From NCBI RefSeq assembly GCF_902825325.1, contig NZ_CADEAR010000008.1, forward strand, positions 176,033-240,032: a stretch of 64,000 bases of DNA, read 5' to 3'. The position numbers were made by a program, and so were the translations under genes. This DNA is from Brucella tritici (GTDB taxonomy: Bacteria; Pseudomonadota; Alphaproteobacteria; Rhizobiales; Rhizobiaceae). The number at the start of each line of letters is the position of its first letter. Positions within the stretch are counted from its first letter, which is position 1. Shown here in pieces: positions 31,875-40,522 of the stretch. A model generated the notes under the pieces. It was not told the origin of the DNA, ran no database searches, and was given only the letters and a program-made list of their open reading frames with translations.

Positions 31875-31946
31875 ATTGCAGGCTAGAAGAGCGTTTGAAC
31901 ATGGTCAAGCGCTTTTGAAAAATTCTACACTGCTGAAAGGTGTCAA

Positions 31947-32645
31947 ATGGCCACAGCTCCTTCAGACTCACGGACTGACACAGTCGGAACCGAGAAGATG
32001 TCGAACGAGAAATCGGAAGGTGCGACACGTATTCAGGGTATAAATCGCAGGCTGATCCTCGATGCTGCTCTGGAGGTTTTTTCCGCATACGGCTTTCGCG
32101 GTTCGACGGTCGATCAGATCGCCGAGAAGGCGGGCATGTCCAAGCCGAACCTGCTCTATTATTTCCCACGCAAGCAGAACATCTACGTCACCGTGCTGGA
32201 AGATACGCTTGCTACCTGGCTGGAGCCTTTCGAACACATTAATCCGGATGGTGATCCGCTGGAAGAGTTGCGCCGCTATATCGCCGTGAAGCTGGAAATG
32301 TCGGCGAGAAAGCCTGAAGCTTCGCGCCTTTTCGCCAATGAAATTCTGCATGGCGCTCCGGCGATTTCTGACTTTCTCAAAGGGCACCTGAAGCAGTTGG
32401 TCGACGAAAAAGCGGCTGTCATTCATCGATGGATTGCTGAAAAACGCTTGGCTCCGGTCGATCCCTATCATCTGATCTTCACCATTTGGGCGGTAACACA
32501 GCATTACTCGGATTTCTCTGTACAGGTCGGTGCCGTTCTGGGTTCGCGTTCGGAGGAGGCCGGGTTTTATGATGAAACGGCCAGAGCGGTAAGCGCCATC
32601 ATTCTTGACGGCATTCGCCCACGCAACGAGAATTCGTCATCATGA
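31947..32645 (+). CDS. rutR: RutR-type TetR regulator of pyrimidine catabolism
   Basis: The 232-residue protein has a TetR HTH at about 35-80 (FSAYGFRGSTVDQIAEKAGM, then SKPNLLYYFPRKQNIY), and a C-terminal ligand domain with the RutR-like run RLFANEILHGAP. RutR senses uracil/thymine and releases DNA. It is divergent from the amidase operon with a near-consensus RutR site in between. An in-frame ATG at 31998 is a possible alternative start. The Nudix gene overlaps its stop. Confidence 0.87.
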   Translation: MATAPSDSRTDTVGTEKMSNEKSEGATRIQGINRRLILDAALEVFSAYGFRGSTVDQIAEKAGMSKPNLLYYFPRKQNIYVTVLEDTLATWLEPFEHINPDGDPLEELRRYIAVKLEMSARKPEASRLFANEILHGAPAISDFLKGHLKQLVDEKAAVIHRWIAEKRLAPVDPYHLIFTIWAVTQHYSDFSVQVGAVLGSRSEEAGFYDETARAVSAIILDGIRPRNENSSS

Positions 32646-33040
32646 AAACGATTCGAATTTCTGCAGCCATTGTCCGCGACGAGGCGGGCCGTTTCCTTCT
32701 CGTGCGCAAGCGCGGCAGCGATATATTCTTCCAGCCGGGCGGCAAGATCGATGCAGGCGAGCAGCCTGAAATTGCGCTCATCCGCGAGATTGAGGAAGAG
32801 CTTGGTATTCGCATCGATGAGAGCCAGTTGCGCTACGCAGCAAAGATGTCTGCACCCGCCGCCAACGAAGACGATGCAACGGTCGAGGCGGAGTTATTTC
32901 ATCTCCGGTTGAAAGACGGTCAGATGCCTGTTGCTTCCAGCGAGATCGAAGAGCTTCTATGGAATCCGCCGGGTGACACAACGCGTCCGGTCGCGCTTCT
33001 GTCACAGAGCATTCAAGCGCGTTTCGCGAAGGATTACTAA
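32642..33040 (+). CDS. Nudix hydrolase
   Basis: The 132-residue protein has a complete Nudix box, G34-x5-E40-x7-REIEEELGI (48-56), on a standard Nudix fold. It hydrolyses a nucleoside-diphosphate-linked compound, possibly an oxidised pyrimidine nucleotide given the context, but the substrate cannot be read from sequence. It is coupled by ATGA to the TetR gene and ends overlapping the convergent ABC ATPase gene by 4 bases. Confidence 0.9.
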   Translation: MKTIRISAAIVRDEAGRFLLVRKRGSDIFFQPGGKIDAGEQPEIALIREIEEELGIRIDESQLRYAAKMSAPAANEDDATVEAELFHLRLKDGQMPVASSEIEELLWNPPGDTTRPVALLSQSIQARFAKDY

Positions 33041-34116
33041 GTCCTTCGCGCCTCGACACGGTTTCCGTCCTTGTCGAACAGATGCAGGTGTTGAGTTGGA
33101 AAACTCACGTGAACTGTACCTTCAGCGAGCAGTGCATCGCGATCGAGCGTGAAAACCTTGAACGGCAATCCATGCAGGCTGAGGTGCAGGATAATACCAA
33201 AGCCGGTCGGCTCGACGAGGTCCACATGCGTCGGAAGATTACCTGATTGCTCCAAAGTCACGTGCTCTGGTCGGATGCCGAGTGTCGCCCTGTCTCCGTC
33301 GTCAAGGGACATGGGCGATGCCAGTGCGATCTGCGTTCCGTCCGTGAGGCTCAGATGCGCTTTGCTGTCTTGTTCCTGGTAGGTAACATCCAGAAAATTC
33401 ATCGCTGGTGAGCCGATGAAACCCGCCACAAAAAGGTTTGCCGGACGGTCATAGAGTTCAAGCGGAGGGCCGACCTGCTGCACCACGCCGCCATGCATGG
33501 CCACGATGCGATCGGCAAGGGTCATGGCTTCGATCTGGTCGTGGGTGACATAGATTGAGGTCGCTTTCAGCTCGCCATGCAGTTTCTTGATTTCAGCACG
33601 CATCTGCTCACGCAGGCGGGCATCGAGATTGGAGAGCGGTTCATCGAACAGAAAGGCCTTTGGCTGGCGCACGATGGCGCGGCCCATTGCAACACGCTGG
33701 CGCTGCCCTCCTGACAATGCCTTGGGGCGTCGCTCCAAAAAGGGTTCAAGGCCGAGCTTGGTGGCCGTGGATTTGATGGCGCTTGCGATCTTCTCTTTCG
33801 GCGTTTTACGCAGCCGCATACTGTAGCTCATATTGTCGGCGACACTCATATGCGGGTAGAGCGCATAGGACTGAAAGACCATCGCAATATCGCGGTCTTT
33901 GGGTGCCAGTTCATTGACGCGCTTGCCGCTGATCTGCACCTGACCGGCGGTGATGTCTTCAAGTCCTGCAATCATGCGCAGCAATGTGGATTTGCCACAG
34001 CCTGACGGGCCGACCAGCACGATGAATTCGCCATCTTTGATCTCAAGATCAACGCCGTGCAGAACAGCATGTTCGCCATAGCTTTTGCGGACTGACTGAA
34101 TATCGATGGAAGCCAT
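33037..34116 (-). CDS. Sugar ABC importer ATPase (UgpC/MalK type), system 1
   Basis: The 359-residue protein has Walker A GPSGCGKST, signature LSGGQRQR, Walker B FLFDEPLSNLD, the H-loop YVTHDQIEAM and a C-terminal TOBE domain (FIGSPAMNF, then GIRPEHV). That is the CUT1 (MalK) plan. It powers the permeases directly upstream. Last gene of a six-gene leftward operon that starts with a GntR regulator. Confidence 0.92.
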   Translation of the reverse strand: MASIDIQSVRKSYGEHAVLHGVDLEIKDGEFIVLVGPSGCGKSTLLRMIAGLEDITAGQVQISGKRVNELAPKDRDIAMVFQSYALYPHMSVADNMSYSMRLRKTPKEKIASAIKSTATKLGLEPFLERRPKALSGGQRQRVAMGRAIVRQPKAFLFDEPLSNLDARLREQMRAEIKKLHGELKATSIYVTHDQIEAMTLADRIVAMHGGVVQQVGPPLELYDRPANLFVAGFIGSPAMNFLDVTYQEQDSKAHLSLTDGTQIALASPMSLDDGDRATLGIRPEHVTLEQSGNLPTHVDLVEPTGFGIILHLSLHGLPFKVFTLDRDALLAEGTVHVSFPTQHLHLFDKDGNRVEARRT

Positions 34117-34130
34117 AGGGAAAAATCCTT

Positions 34131-34964
34131 TCAGCCTTTGACCGCGCCAGCCGTGAGGCCCTGCACGAGATATCGTTGAATGAGGAAGAAGAAGAGACAG
34201 GCCGGGATCAGCGCGAGCACGCCCGCTGCCATCATCTGTCCGAAATCGACCGAGAATTTTGAGACGAAGCTCAAAAGCCCAACCGGGAACGTGGCTGAAT
34301 CATTGCCGGAAATCAGCATCAGCGCGAACAGAAGCTCGCTCCACGCTGCGGTGAAAACAAAGCCGAGCGTTGCAGCAATACCGGGCAGGGTCAGCGGCAG
34401 AATGATCTGGCGGAAAGCCATGAACTGCGTTGCGCCGTCGATCTTGGCGGCTTCTTCGAGATCCTTCGGAATGCCGTCGAAGAACGACTGCATCAGGAAG
34501 GTGGCAAAAGGCACATTGAATGCCGAATAGACGATGATGAGGCCGATCAGGCTGTTGGTGAGACCGAGCGGTGCCATGATCTTGTAGATTGGCGCGATCA
34601 GCATCACGAGCGGAAACATCTGCGTCAGCAGCATCAGCGCCACAATCCAGTATTTGGCGCGGAAGTTGAAACGTGAAAGCGCATAGCCGGACAGCGAAGC
34701 CAGCAGCGTAACGATAATGGCGGTCGAGCCGGATACGATCAGGCTGTTGCGGAAGAACAGCGGAAACGAGCTGTTGTTCAACACATGGCTGAAGTGATCG
34801 AACGTCATGCGCGATGGCCAGAGCCGTACGCCTTCGCTGTAAAGCAGATCATTGGGCGTGACGGAAACCTTCACCAGCCAGAAAATCGGAAACAGTGCAA
34901 ACAGGACGAATAGCAGAATGGCAATGCGATGCGCGCCAACAAGGAGGAGCTTACGGTTGGTCAT
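34131..34964 (-). CDS. Sugar ABC importer permease (MalG type), system 1
   Basis: A 277-residue permease with six helices and an EAA loop (DLEEAAKIDGATQFMAFRQI) of the CUT1 MalG/UgpE class, ending YLVQGLTAGAVKG, the usual C-terminus of this subfamily. It starts 4 bases after the partner permease stop. Confidence 0.92.
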   Translation of the reverse strand: MTNRKLLLVGAHRIAILLFVLFALFPIFWLVKVSVTPNDLLYSEGVRLWPSRMTFDHFSHVLNNSSFPLFFRNSLIVSGSTAIIVTLLASLSGYALSRFNFRAKYWIVALMLLTQMFPLVMLIAPIYKIMAPLGLTNSLIGLIIVYSAFNVPFATFLMQSFFDGIPKDLEEAAKIDGATQFMAFRQIILPLTLPGIAATLGFVFTAAWSELLFALMLISGNDSATFPVGLLSFVSKFSVDFGQMMAAGVLALIPACLFFFLIQRYLVQGLTAGAVKG

Positions 34965-34968
34965 GGCC

Positions 34969-35931
34969 TCAATCCTTGTTCAGAAGCGTCTGGCGCAACA
35001 GCACAATGAGCATCGAATAGACCATCAGCAAGACGAGCAGGACCATCGCAATCGCCGAGGCATAGCCGAAATCGAGCCGTTTGAAGGCTTGCGTGAAGAT
35101 ATAGCTGGCGACGATCTGGGTCCGGTCGGCAGGGCCACCGCCGGTCATCACGACGATCAGATCGGCACTGTTGGCAATCCAGACGGTGCGCAGCAAAATG
35201 GTGATGGCCATGGTTGGCGCAAGATAGGGAAGCGTGATCGAGAGAAAACGCTGGACGGGGCCAGCGCCATCGATCGCTGCTGCTTCATAAAGATCGCGCG
35301 GGATAGCCTGCAAAGCGGCCAGCATGGTGATGGCAAAGAACGGAATACCCCACCACACACCTGCGGTAATGATGCCCCACATGGCCAGATTAGGGTCGGA
35401 CAGGATGTTGTCTGGCGCGCTTAGAAGGCCGATTGCATGCAGCCAGTGCGGCAGTGGGCCGATCACCGGATTAAACAGCCACGCAAAGTTAAGACCGGTG
35501 AGGAAAGTCGGCACAGCCCATGGCAGGAAGATCAGCGCCTGTGCCAGCCCGCGTCCAGCGAATGGCTTGTCGAGCAGCAGGGCAAGAATAAGCCCGAACA
35601 CGAATTGCAGCAGCACCGAGCAACCGGTCCACCAGAGCGTGTTTTTCAAGGAACGATAGAAAGCCTGATCGGTCGCAAGCTCGCTGAAGTGATCAAGCCC
35701 GACAAAGCCTCCGGAAAACGGATTGAGCAACTGGATATCGCGAAAGGCATAGGACACGCCGAGGATCAGCGGAACCAGCATGATGGCGCCGATGAGGATC
35801 AGTGCGGGGGCGCTGTAGAGATAAGGTTCGGAGGCGTGCGCAAGTCGCTGCAAAAAGCTGCGGCGGTCCTGCTTTTCACTCGGCACTTCTTTGCGCACCG
35901 GGGCCTTTATGGAAGCGGTGTCATTCATCAT
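34969..35931 (-). CDS. Sugar ABC importer permease (MalF type), system 1
   Basis: A 320-residue permease with a cytoplasmic N-terminal tail, a first helix (LILIGAIMLVPLILGVSYAF), five further helices and an EAA loop (DLYEAAAIDGAGPVQRFLSI). It is the MalF/UgpA-type partner of the next gene. Confidence 0.92.
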   Translation of the reverse strand: MMNDTASIKAPVRKEVPSEKQDRRSFLQRLAHASEPYLYSAPALILIGAIMLVPLILGVSYAFRDIQLLNPFSGGFVGLDHFSELATDQAFYRSLKNTLWWTGCSVLLQFVFGLILALLLDKPFAGRGLAQALIFLPWAVPTFLTGLNFAWLFNPVIGPLPHWLHAIGLLSAPDNILSDPNLAMWGIITAGVWWGIPFFAITMLAALQAIPRDLYEAAAIDGAGPVQRFLSITLPYLAPTMAITILLRTVWIANSADLIVVMTGGGPADRTQIVASYIFTQAFKRLDFGYASAIAMVLLVLLMVYSMLIVLLRQTLLNKD

Positions 35932-36003
35932 TTTTCCCTTCGCGGGGCTGCATCATTCGCTTTGCAGGCGCGGTTGTTCCACGCCTGCAAGCTGTTCATG
36001 GTG

Positions 36004-37263
36004 CTATTGCTTTGAAAGGTGCTTCTGCTGCGCCTTGGTCAGATATTCTGCCCACTGGTCGGCGAGCTGGTCTGGCGTAATGTCGCCGAGAAGCGCTTCC
36101 TGCGAGGTCTTGATGACGAGCGAATCCTTGAAGAAGGCAAATTCTTCCAGATAGGTCGGCATGACGGTTGGAACGACGTTCTTGTCAGCCAGTTCATCGA
36201 ACCAGCCCTTGAACTGCTCGCCGCTATAAAACGGATCGTTCTGAGCGGATTTGAGAACCGGCAATGCACCGGTGCGCTTGTTCCATTCGATGTTGCCTTC
36301 CGGGCCTTCCAGCATCGAGATCAGCTTCCAGGAAAGATCCTTGTTCTTGCTTCCACTCATCATTGACCATCCGGCAAAACCGATGGTCGGGAAGGTCTTG
36401 CCATCCGGACCCTTCGGCATGATGGTAACGCCGAAATCTTCCGGCTTCATGCGCTCGGCAATGGCGATCAGTGCATCCGGGTCTTGGTTGAGGAAGGCGC
36501 AGGTGCCGCTATAGAAACCGGCAACGGTTTCGTTGAAGCCCCAGTTGACGCTGTCCTTTGGTGCAAGGCCGTTCTTGTAAAGATCGACCATCCAGGTGAT
36601 GCCCTTTTTCCAGCCTTCGCTGTTCATGGTCGAGGTGCCGTCTTCATTGAAGAACTTGTTGTTGCCCGCCATGGATGCAGCAAAAATCACCCAGCCATTG
36701 AGGCCGCCGGGACCACCACGCATACAGAAACCGGATTTGCCGGGAAGGGCTGCGATCTTCTTGGAAGCTTCAACAAATTCGTCCATCGTCTTCGGCGGCT
36801 CGGAGACGCCGGCTTCGCTAAGCAGTTTCTTGTTGTAGAACATGGCGTTCAGATAGAAGCCGTAAGGCAGCGTATAGGCTGTGTTGTTGACGCTTCGGCC
36901 AAGCTCAAGCGCACGTTCGGTCAGGTCTGGAGTGGTTTCCCACTTTTCGAGATAAGGTTCGAGGTTCTCCAACATGCCGTTGTTGCCATAGAGCGAAACC
37001 CAGGTGTCCGGCATTTCCATGACGTCGGGAATTTCGCCAGCCGAAACCATGGTTGCGAATTTCTGGAAGGATTCGCCCCATGGCAGCGAGATGATCTCGA
37101 CCTTGGTGCCCGGATTGGCTGCCTCAAACTTGGCAACGATGGATTCGAGCGTCTTTGTGCGCTCCGGGCTGGTGATGACTTCAACAAGCTTCAGCGTGGT
37201 ATCGGCAAGCGCCGTACCGCTCAAAAGCATGGTTGCGAATGCGGCTGCTATTAGTTTTTTCAT
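36004..37263 (-). CDS. Sugar ABC importer binding protein (CUT1), system 1
   Basis: The 419-residue protein has a signal peptide (1-20, ending GTALA) and the family 1 extracellular binding fold (IVAKFEAANPGTKVEIISLP, and later FAGWSMMSGSKNKDLSWKLI). It should capture a mono- or oligosaccharide, or a polyol or glycerophosphodiester. The gene lies between a cystathionine-lyase-family enzyme and the permeases, which is unusual and hints at an amino or sulfur-containing sugar substrate; that is inference. Confidence 0.9.
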   Translation of the reverse strand: MKKLIAAAFATMLLSGTALADTTLKLVEVITSPERTKTLESIVAKFEAANPGTKVEIISLPWGESFQKFATMVSAGEIPDVMEMPDTWVSLYGNNGMLENLEPYLEKWETTPDLTERALELGRSVNNTAYTLPYGFYLNAMFYNKKLLSEAGVSEPPKTMDEFVEASKKIAALPGKSGFCMRGGPGGLNGWVIFAASMAGNNKFFNEDGTSTMNSEGWKKGITWMVDLYKNGLAPKDSVNWGFNETVAGFYSGTCAFLNQDPDALIAIAERMKPEDFGVTIMPKGPDGKTFPTIGFAGWSMMSGSKNKDLSWKLISMLEGPEGNIEWNKRTGALPVLKSAQNDPFYSGEQFKGWFDELADKNVVPTVMPTYLEEFAFFKDSLVIKTSQEALLGDITPDQLADQWAEYLTKAQQKHLSKQ

Positions 37264-37298
37264 TGCAGTTCCCCTTATTGCTCCTCACTGGATTTTCG

Positions 37299-38468
37299 TT
37301 ATTCGGTCGATGCTGTGAGCGCTCCTTCAATATCCCGCCACAGCGCTTCCGTTCCTTCCAGTCCGACATGCAGGCGCACGGAGCGCGGGTCGATGCCGAA
37401 CGTATGTGCTGAATTTGGCTGTGCTTTCTGCTGCAGCACGACTTCGCCTGGTACGATCAGGCTTTCATGTCCGCCCCAGCTCACGCCGAGCTTGAACAGA
37501 TCGAGATGATTGCAGAATTCGCGAATGTTCACGCCTTCCCGGAAGATGACCGAGAACAGACCGGACGTACCCTTGAGACCCGCCGGCAGACGATTGGCAA
37601 GTGCCGGGTGGCAGACGGTCTCAACCACATCCAGCGCCTGAAGGCGTTTTGCAATTTCCAGTGCCGAAGCCTCATGCGCCTTCATGCGTGTTGGCAAAGT
37701 GCGCATACCACGCACCAGAAGCCACGCATCAAATGGTGAAAGCTTGCCGCCAAGATATGGATATGTTTCTGCGCGGATTGCATTGATCAGCTCTTTCGAG
37801 CCAGTCACGACACCGGCCACGACATCGCTATGGCCGCCAAGATATTTCGATGCTGAATGCACGACGAGATCAACGCCAAGCGACAGCGGGCGCTGGAAGA
37901 TCGGGCTGGCCCAGCTGTTGTCGATGATGCTCAGCACGCCATGCTGCTTGGCAATCGTTGCCAAGGCGCCGACATCATGGGCTTCCATAACCCAGCTTGT
38001 CGGGCTTTCCATGTAGAAGAGCTTTGCACCGGGCAGGGCTTTTGCGACCGCTTCCTCGTCGCGGCCATCGACGTAGTCTACCTGCACCTGCATGCGCTTC
38101 ATAATGGTGCCGAACAGGCGGAACGCATCTGGATAGACATGGCGCACGGCAACAATGCGATCACCCGGCTTAACAAATGCCAGAACACTTGAGGAGATCG
38201 CAGCCATGCCGCTGGCAAACCCCAGCGCGTCTTCGCCGCCTTCAAGTTTCGCCAGCATTTCTTCAAATGCCCGTACGGTCGGGTTCAGGCCGCGCGTGTA
38301 GATCGGGCGAACCTTTTCGCCGCGATAGGAGGCGACCATGTCGTCATAGCTTGGGAAGGTGAAAAGTGATGTCTGCACGATGGGCGGAACCACGGCGTCG
38401 AAAGCATTGCCTTCATCGTGGGCAACCGTAAGCGCTGCGAAATCCAGCGGATCCATCCCGTCAGTCAT
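37299..38468 (-). CDS. Cystathionine beta-lyase/gamma-synthase family PLP enzyme
   Basis: The 389-residue Cys/Met-metabolism PLP enzyme carries the PLP-binding lysine in HSASKYLGGHSD (about 208-219), the Tyr/Arg motif PIYTRGLNPT, and GFASGMAAISS. The usual ESPSNP motif reads ESPTSW here. The family cleaves or forms C-S bonds at the beta or gamma carbon. Its operon contains a GntR regulator and a sugar-type importer, not methionine genes, so a specialised substrate is likely. It overlaps the regulator gene by 4 bases. Confidence 0.88.
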   Translation of the reverse strand: MTDGMDPLDFAALTVAHDEGNAFDAVVPPIVQTSLFTFPSYDDMVASYRGEKVRPIYTRGLNPTVRAFEEMLAKLEGGEDALGFASGMAAISSSVLAFVKPGDRIVAVRHVYPDAFRLFGTIMKRMQVQVDYVDGRDEEAVAKALPGAKLFYMESPTSWVMEAHDVGALATIAKQHGVLSIIDNSWASPIFQRPLSLGVDLVVHSASKYLGGHSDVVAGVVTGSKELINAIRAETYPYLGGKLSPFDAWLLVRGMRTLPTRMKAHEASALEIAKRLQALDVVETVCHPALANRLPAGLKGTSGLFSVIFREGVNIREFCNHLDLFKLGVSWGGHESLIVPGEVVLQQKAQPNSAHTFGIDPRSVRLHVGLEGTEALWRDIEGALTASTE

Positions 38469-39181
38469 TTGGACATTTCCTTGATGTCTTCCTCGACAAT
38501 GTCGAGGATTTTGAGTGTTTCCTGCCGAGCGGCTTCAGGGTCCTGAGCCACGATGGCGTTAAAGAGCGTGCGGTGGAACGGAAAGGTTCGCCGCGCGAAG
38601 TCGATCCGCTCGAACGGATGATCCCAGAAGTGCAAGAAGGCTTCGCGCATCTGTTCGAGCAATTGTCTGAAAAGCGGATTATGAGTCGCGTCATAAATGG
38701 CGAGGTGAAACGCCAGATCTTCCGGACCTGACGTGCCTTCCGCGATATGAACGCGCTCCATCTCATCGAGGTTGCGTTCGATGATAACGAGGTCTTCTGC
38801 CGTGCGTTTGCGGGCGGCGACCATGCTGGCCTCGGCTTCGATACCACGGCGCACTTCAAGCGATTGCAGCAATGCATCGCGCAATTGCGCGGGGTCGAAT
38901 GAAAGCGGCATGTGGATGGTTGCCGCCGAAATCGGCTTCAGCAGATACGTGCCGCTGCCTTTGCGGGCTTCGATCACACCCAGCGCCTGAAAGTGTCGGA
39001 TTGCTTCGCGAATGGTGGAACGACCGACTACGAGTGCTGCCATCAGTTCGCGCTCTGCGGGGAGGCGGTCTCCGGCCTGAAGATGCGCTGTCGCGATATA
39101 ATTGGCGAGCGCGTCCGTTACCTGCCGGGCGCGATCCATCGGCGGTAATGGCGCAATCTGCAGCAGCCTGCGATCTTTCAT
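38465..39181 (-). CDS. GntR/FadR-family regulator of system 1
   Basis: The 238-residue protein has an N-terminal winged HTH (about 20-85, with VVGRSTIREAIRHFQALGVI and KGSGTYL) and a C-terminal FCD ligand-binding domain with metal-type residues (GPEDLAFHLAIYDATHNPLF). It heads the leftward operon and faces the aldo/keto reductase operon. A 7-bp inverted repeat just upstream (39230-39268) is a candidate operator. The ligand is probably an acidic or sugar-acid pathway intermediate. Confidence 0.88.
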   Translation of the reverse strand: MKDRRLLQIAPLPPMDRARQVTDALANYIATAHLQAGDRLPAERELMAALVVGRSTIREAIRHFQALGVIEARKGSGTYLLKPISAATIHMPLSFDPAQLRDALLQSLEVRRGIEAEASMVAARKRTAEDLVIIERNLDEMERVHIAEGTSGPEDLAFHLAIYDATHNPLFRQLLEQMREAFLHFWDHPFERIDFARRTFPFHRTLFNAIVAQDPEAARQETLKILDIVEEDIKEMSK

Positions 39182-39229
39182 CCTGCCTCCACTTCACAGA
39201 CTGGCCTAGAAACTTGAAGCGCAATCAGA

Positions 39230-39268
39230 TCAGACCTGGTTCCCTTATTGGTTTTAAAATTGGTCTGA
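39230..39268. promoter_or_regulatory. Inverted repeat, candidate GntR operator
   Basis: TCAGACC and GGTCTGA are exact inverted copies with 25 bases between them, lying 49 bases upstream of the FadR-type regulator. Longer flanks also agree partly (GATCAGACC / GGTCTGACATC). FCD-family GntR proteins bind short palindromes near their own gene, but this spacing is wide, so two half-sites or a loop are possible. Confidence 0.45.
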
Positions 39269-39403
39269 CATCATAGTAATATCGGCAGGAATTCAAGGCT
39301 GTCAAGAGCGGTTTATTTGCGAGTGAATGGACTGTTTGCATGCGCATGCTTTTCCGATTGCGCTTCTGCAAGCTTGCTCCTATCAATCGCTGGAAGAGGC
39401 AGC

Positions 39404-39450
39404 GCATCCCGAAAAGTGCGAAGCGGTTTTCGGAACAAGATGCGCGAAAA
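39404..39450. repeat. Rhizobiales intergenic palindrome, copy B (inverted)
   Basis: GCATCCCGAAAAGTGCGAAG, then CGGTTTTCGGAACAAGATGC. The complement carries the same CCGAAAACC..CACTTTTCGGGATGC core as copy C at 47461 and copy A at 26252. This is the fullest copy, with GCATC ends that form the palindrome. Confidence 0.8.
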
Positions 39451-39491
39451 CGGAGTGCGGCATTCTGCGTGCCGCGATGGAGGAAATACCC

Positions 39492-40520
39492 ATGCAATTA
39501 AAGGCATCCGAGAAGCGGGCGCTTGGCCGCACCGGCCTGACCGTAACCGCGCTTGGTCTGGGTACTGCACCTTTGGGTGGGCTTTATGCGCCTGTTTCCC
39601 GTGCTGACGCGGACGCATTGCTGGAAGCCGGTTGGAGCAGTGGTATCCGCTATTTCGACAGCGCGCCGATGTATGGCTATGGCCGATGCGAACACCTTCT
39701 TGGCGACATGCTGCGCGAAAAGAGCGAGCGTGCTGTTGTCTCAACGAAGGTCGGGCGCTTGATGGCCAATGAGCGCGCTGGTCGTACCTTACCTCCGCCA
39801 CTGCCGAAAAATCCGTTCGATTCGGGCTGGCACAATGGCCTCAATTTTCGCGAGGTTTTTGACTACAGCTATGATGGCATCATGCGGAGCTTCGATGACA
39901 GCCAGCAGCGTCTTGGCTTTCCGGAAATCGATCTTCTCTATGTTCATGATATTGGTCGCGTGACCCATGGCGACAGACACGAACTTCACTGGAATGCGCT
40001 GACCAAAGGCGGTGGTTTCCGTGCGCTGACCGAGTTGCGCGCGGCAGGCAATATCAAGGGTTTTGGTCTTGGTGTGAATGAATGGCAGGTCATTCGCGAT
40101 GCGCTCGACGAGGCTGATCTTGATTGTTCGCTTCTGGCTGGCCGCTATTCGCTACTCGATCAGGTGTCCGAAAAGGAATTTCTGCCGCTGGCACAAAAGC
40201 GTGGCATGGCGCTGGTGATAGCCGGTGTGTTCAACTCCGGTATTCTGGCTGCACCGCGCGGCGGCGAACAGAAGTTCGATTATGCCGACGCGCCTGCTGA
40301 AATCATTGCTCGCACCAATCGCCTGCATGATATTTGCGATGAGTATCATGTGCCGCTCGCCGCTGCCGCCATGCAGTTCCCGATGATGCACGAGGCCGTC
40401 AGCTCTATTCTGATCGGTGTTCGTTCGCCGGAACAGATCAGGCAGAATGTCGTCTGGTTCGAGCAGTCGATCCCGGGTGAATTCTGGACGACGCTTCGCT
40501 CGGAAGGTCTCATTTCCTAA
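39492..40520 (+). CDS. Aldo/keto reductase, aldose 1-dehydrogenase-like
   Basis: The ATG at 39492 follows GGAGGAA. The 342-residue protein has the AKR catalytic tetrad Asp56, Tyr61 (FDSAPMYGYG), Lys86 (STKVGR) and His152 (LYVHDIG). The sequence resembles the D-threo-aldose/L-fucose 1-dehydrogenase and pyridoxal 4-dehydrogenase branch. Such enzymes oxidise an aldose to its lactone with NAD(P). It is the first of a run with a PfkB kinase and a DapA-type aldolase, consistent with a dehydrogenase-led sugar pathway. Confidence 0.85.
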   Translation: MQLKASEKRALGRTGLTVTALGLGTAPLGGLYAPVSRADADALLEAGWSSGIRYFDSAPMYGYGRCEHLLGDMLREKSERAVVSTKVGRLMANERAGRTLPPPLPKNPFDSGWHNGLNFREVFDYSYDGIMRSFDDSQQRLGFPEIDLLYVHDIGRVTHGDRHELHWNALTKGGGFRALTELRAAGNIKGFGLGVNEWQVIRDALDEADLDCSLLAGRYSLLDQVSEKEFLPLAQKRGMALVIAGVFNSGILAAPRGGEQKFDYADAPAEIIARTNRLHDICDEYHVPLAAAAMQFPMMHEAVSSILIGVRSPEQIRQNVVWFEQSIPGEFWTTLRSEGLIS

Positions 40521-40522
40521 TC

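Larger units (their letters stand above)
39182..39491. other. Divergent control region of the sugar locus
   Basis: The 310 bases hold the divergent promoters, the inverted repeat TCAGACC (39230-39236) / GGTCTGA (39262-39268) nearest the GntR gene, and a palindromic intergenic repeat (39404-39450) between the promoter and the reductase gene. No gene is seen. An open frame through it is rejected because a good ribosome site lies directly before 39492. Confidence 0.6.

Noticed and set aside
39327..39491. N-terminal extension of the aldo/keto reductase
   Set aside because: The extension covers the intergenic palindrome; GGAGGAA directly before 39492 sets the start.
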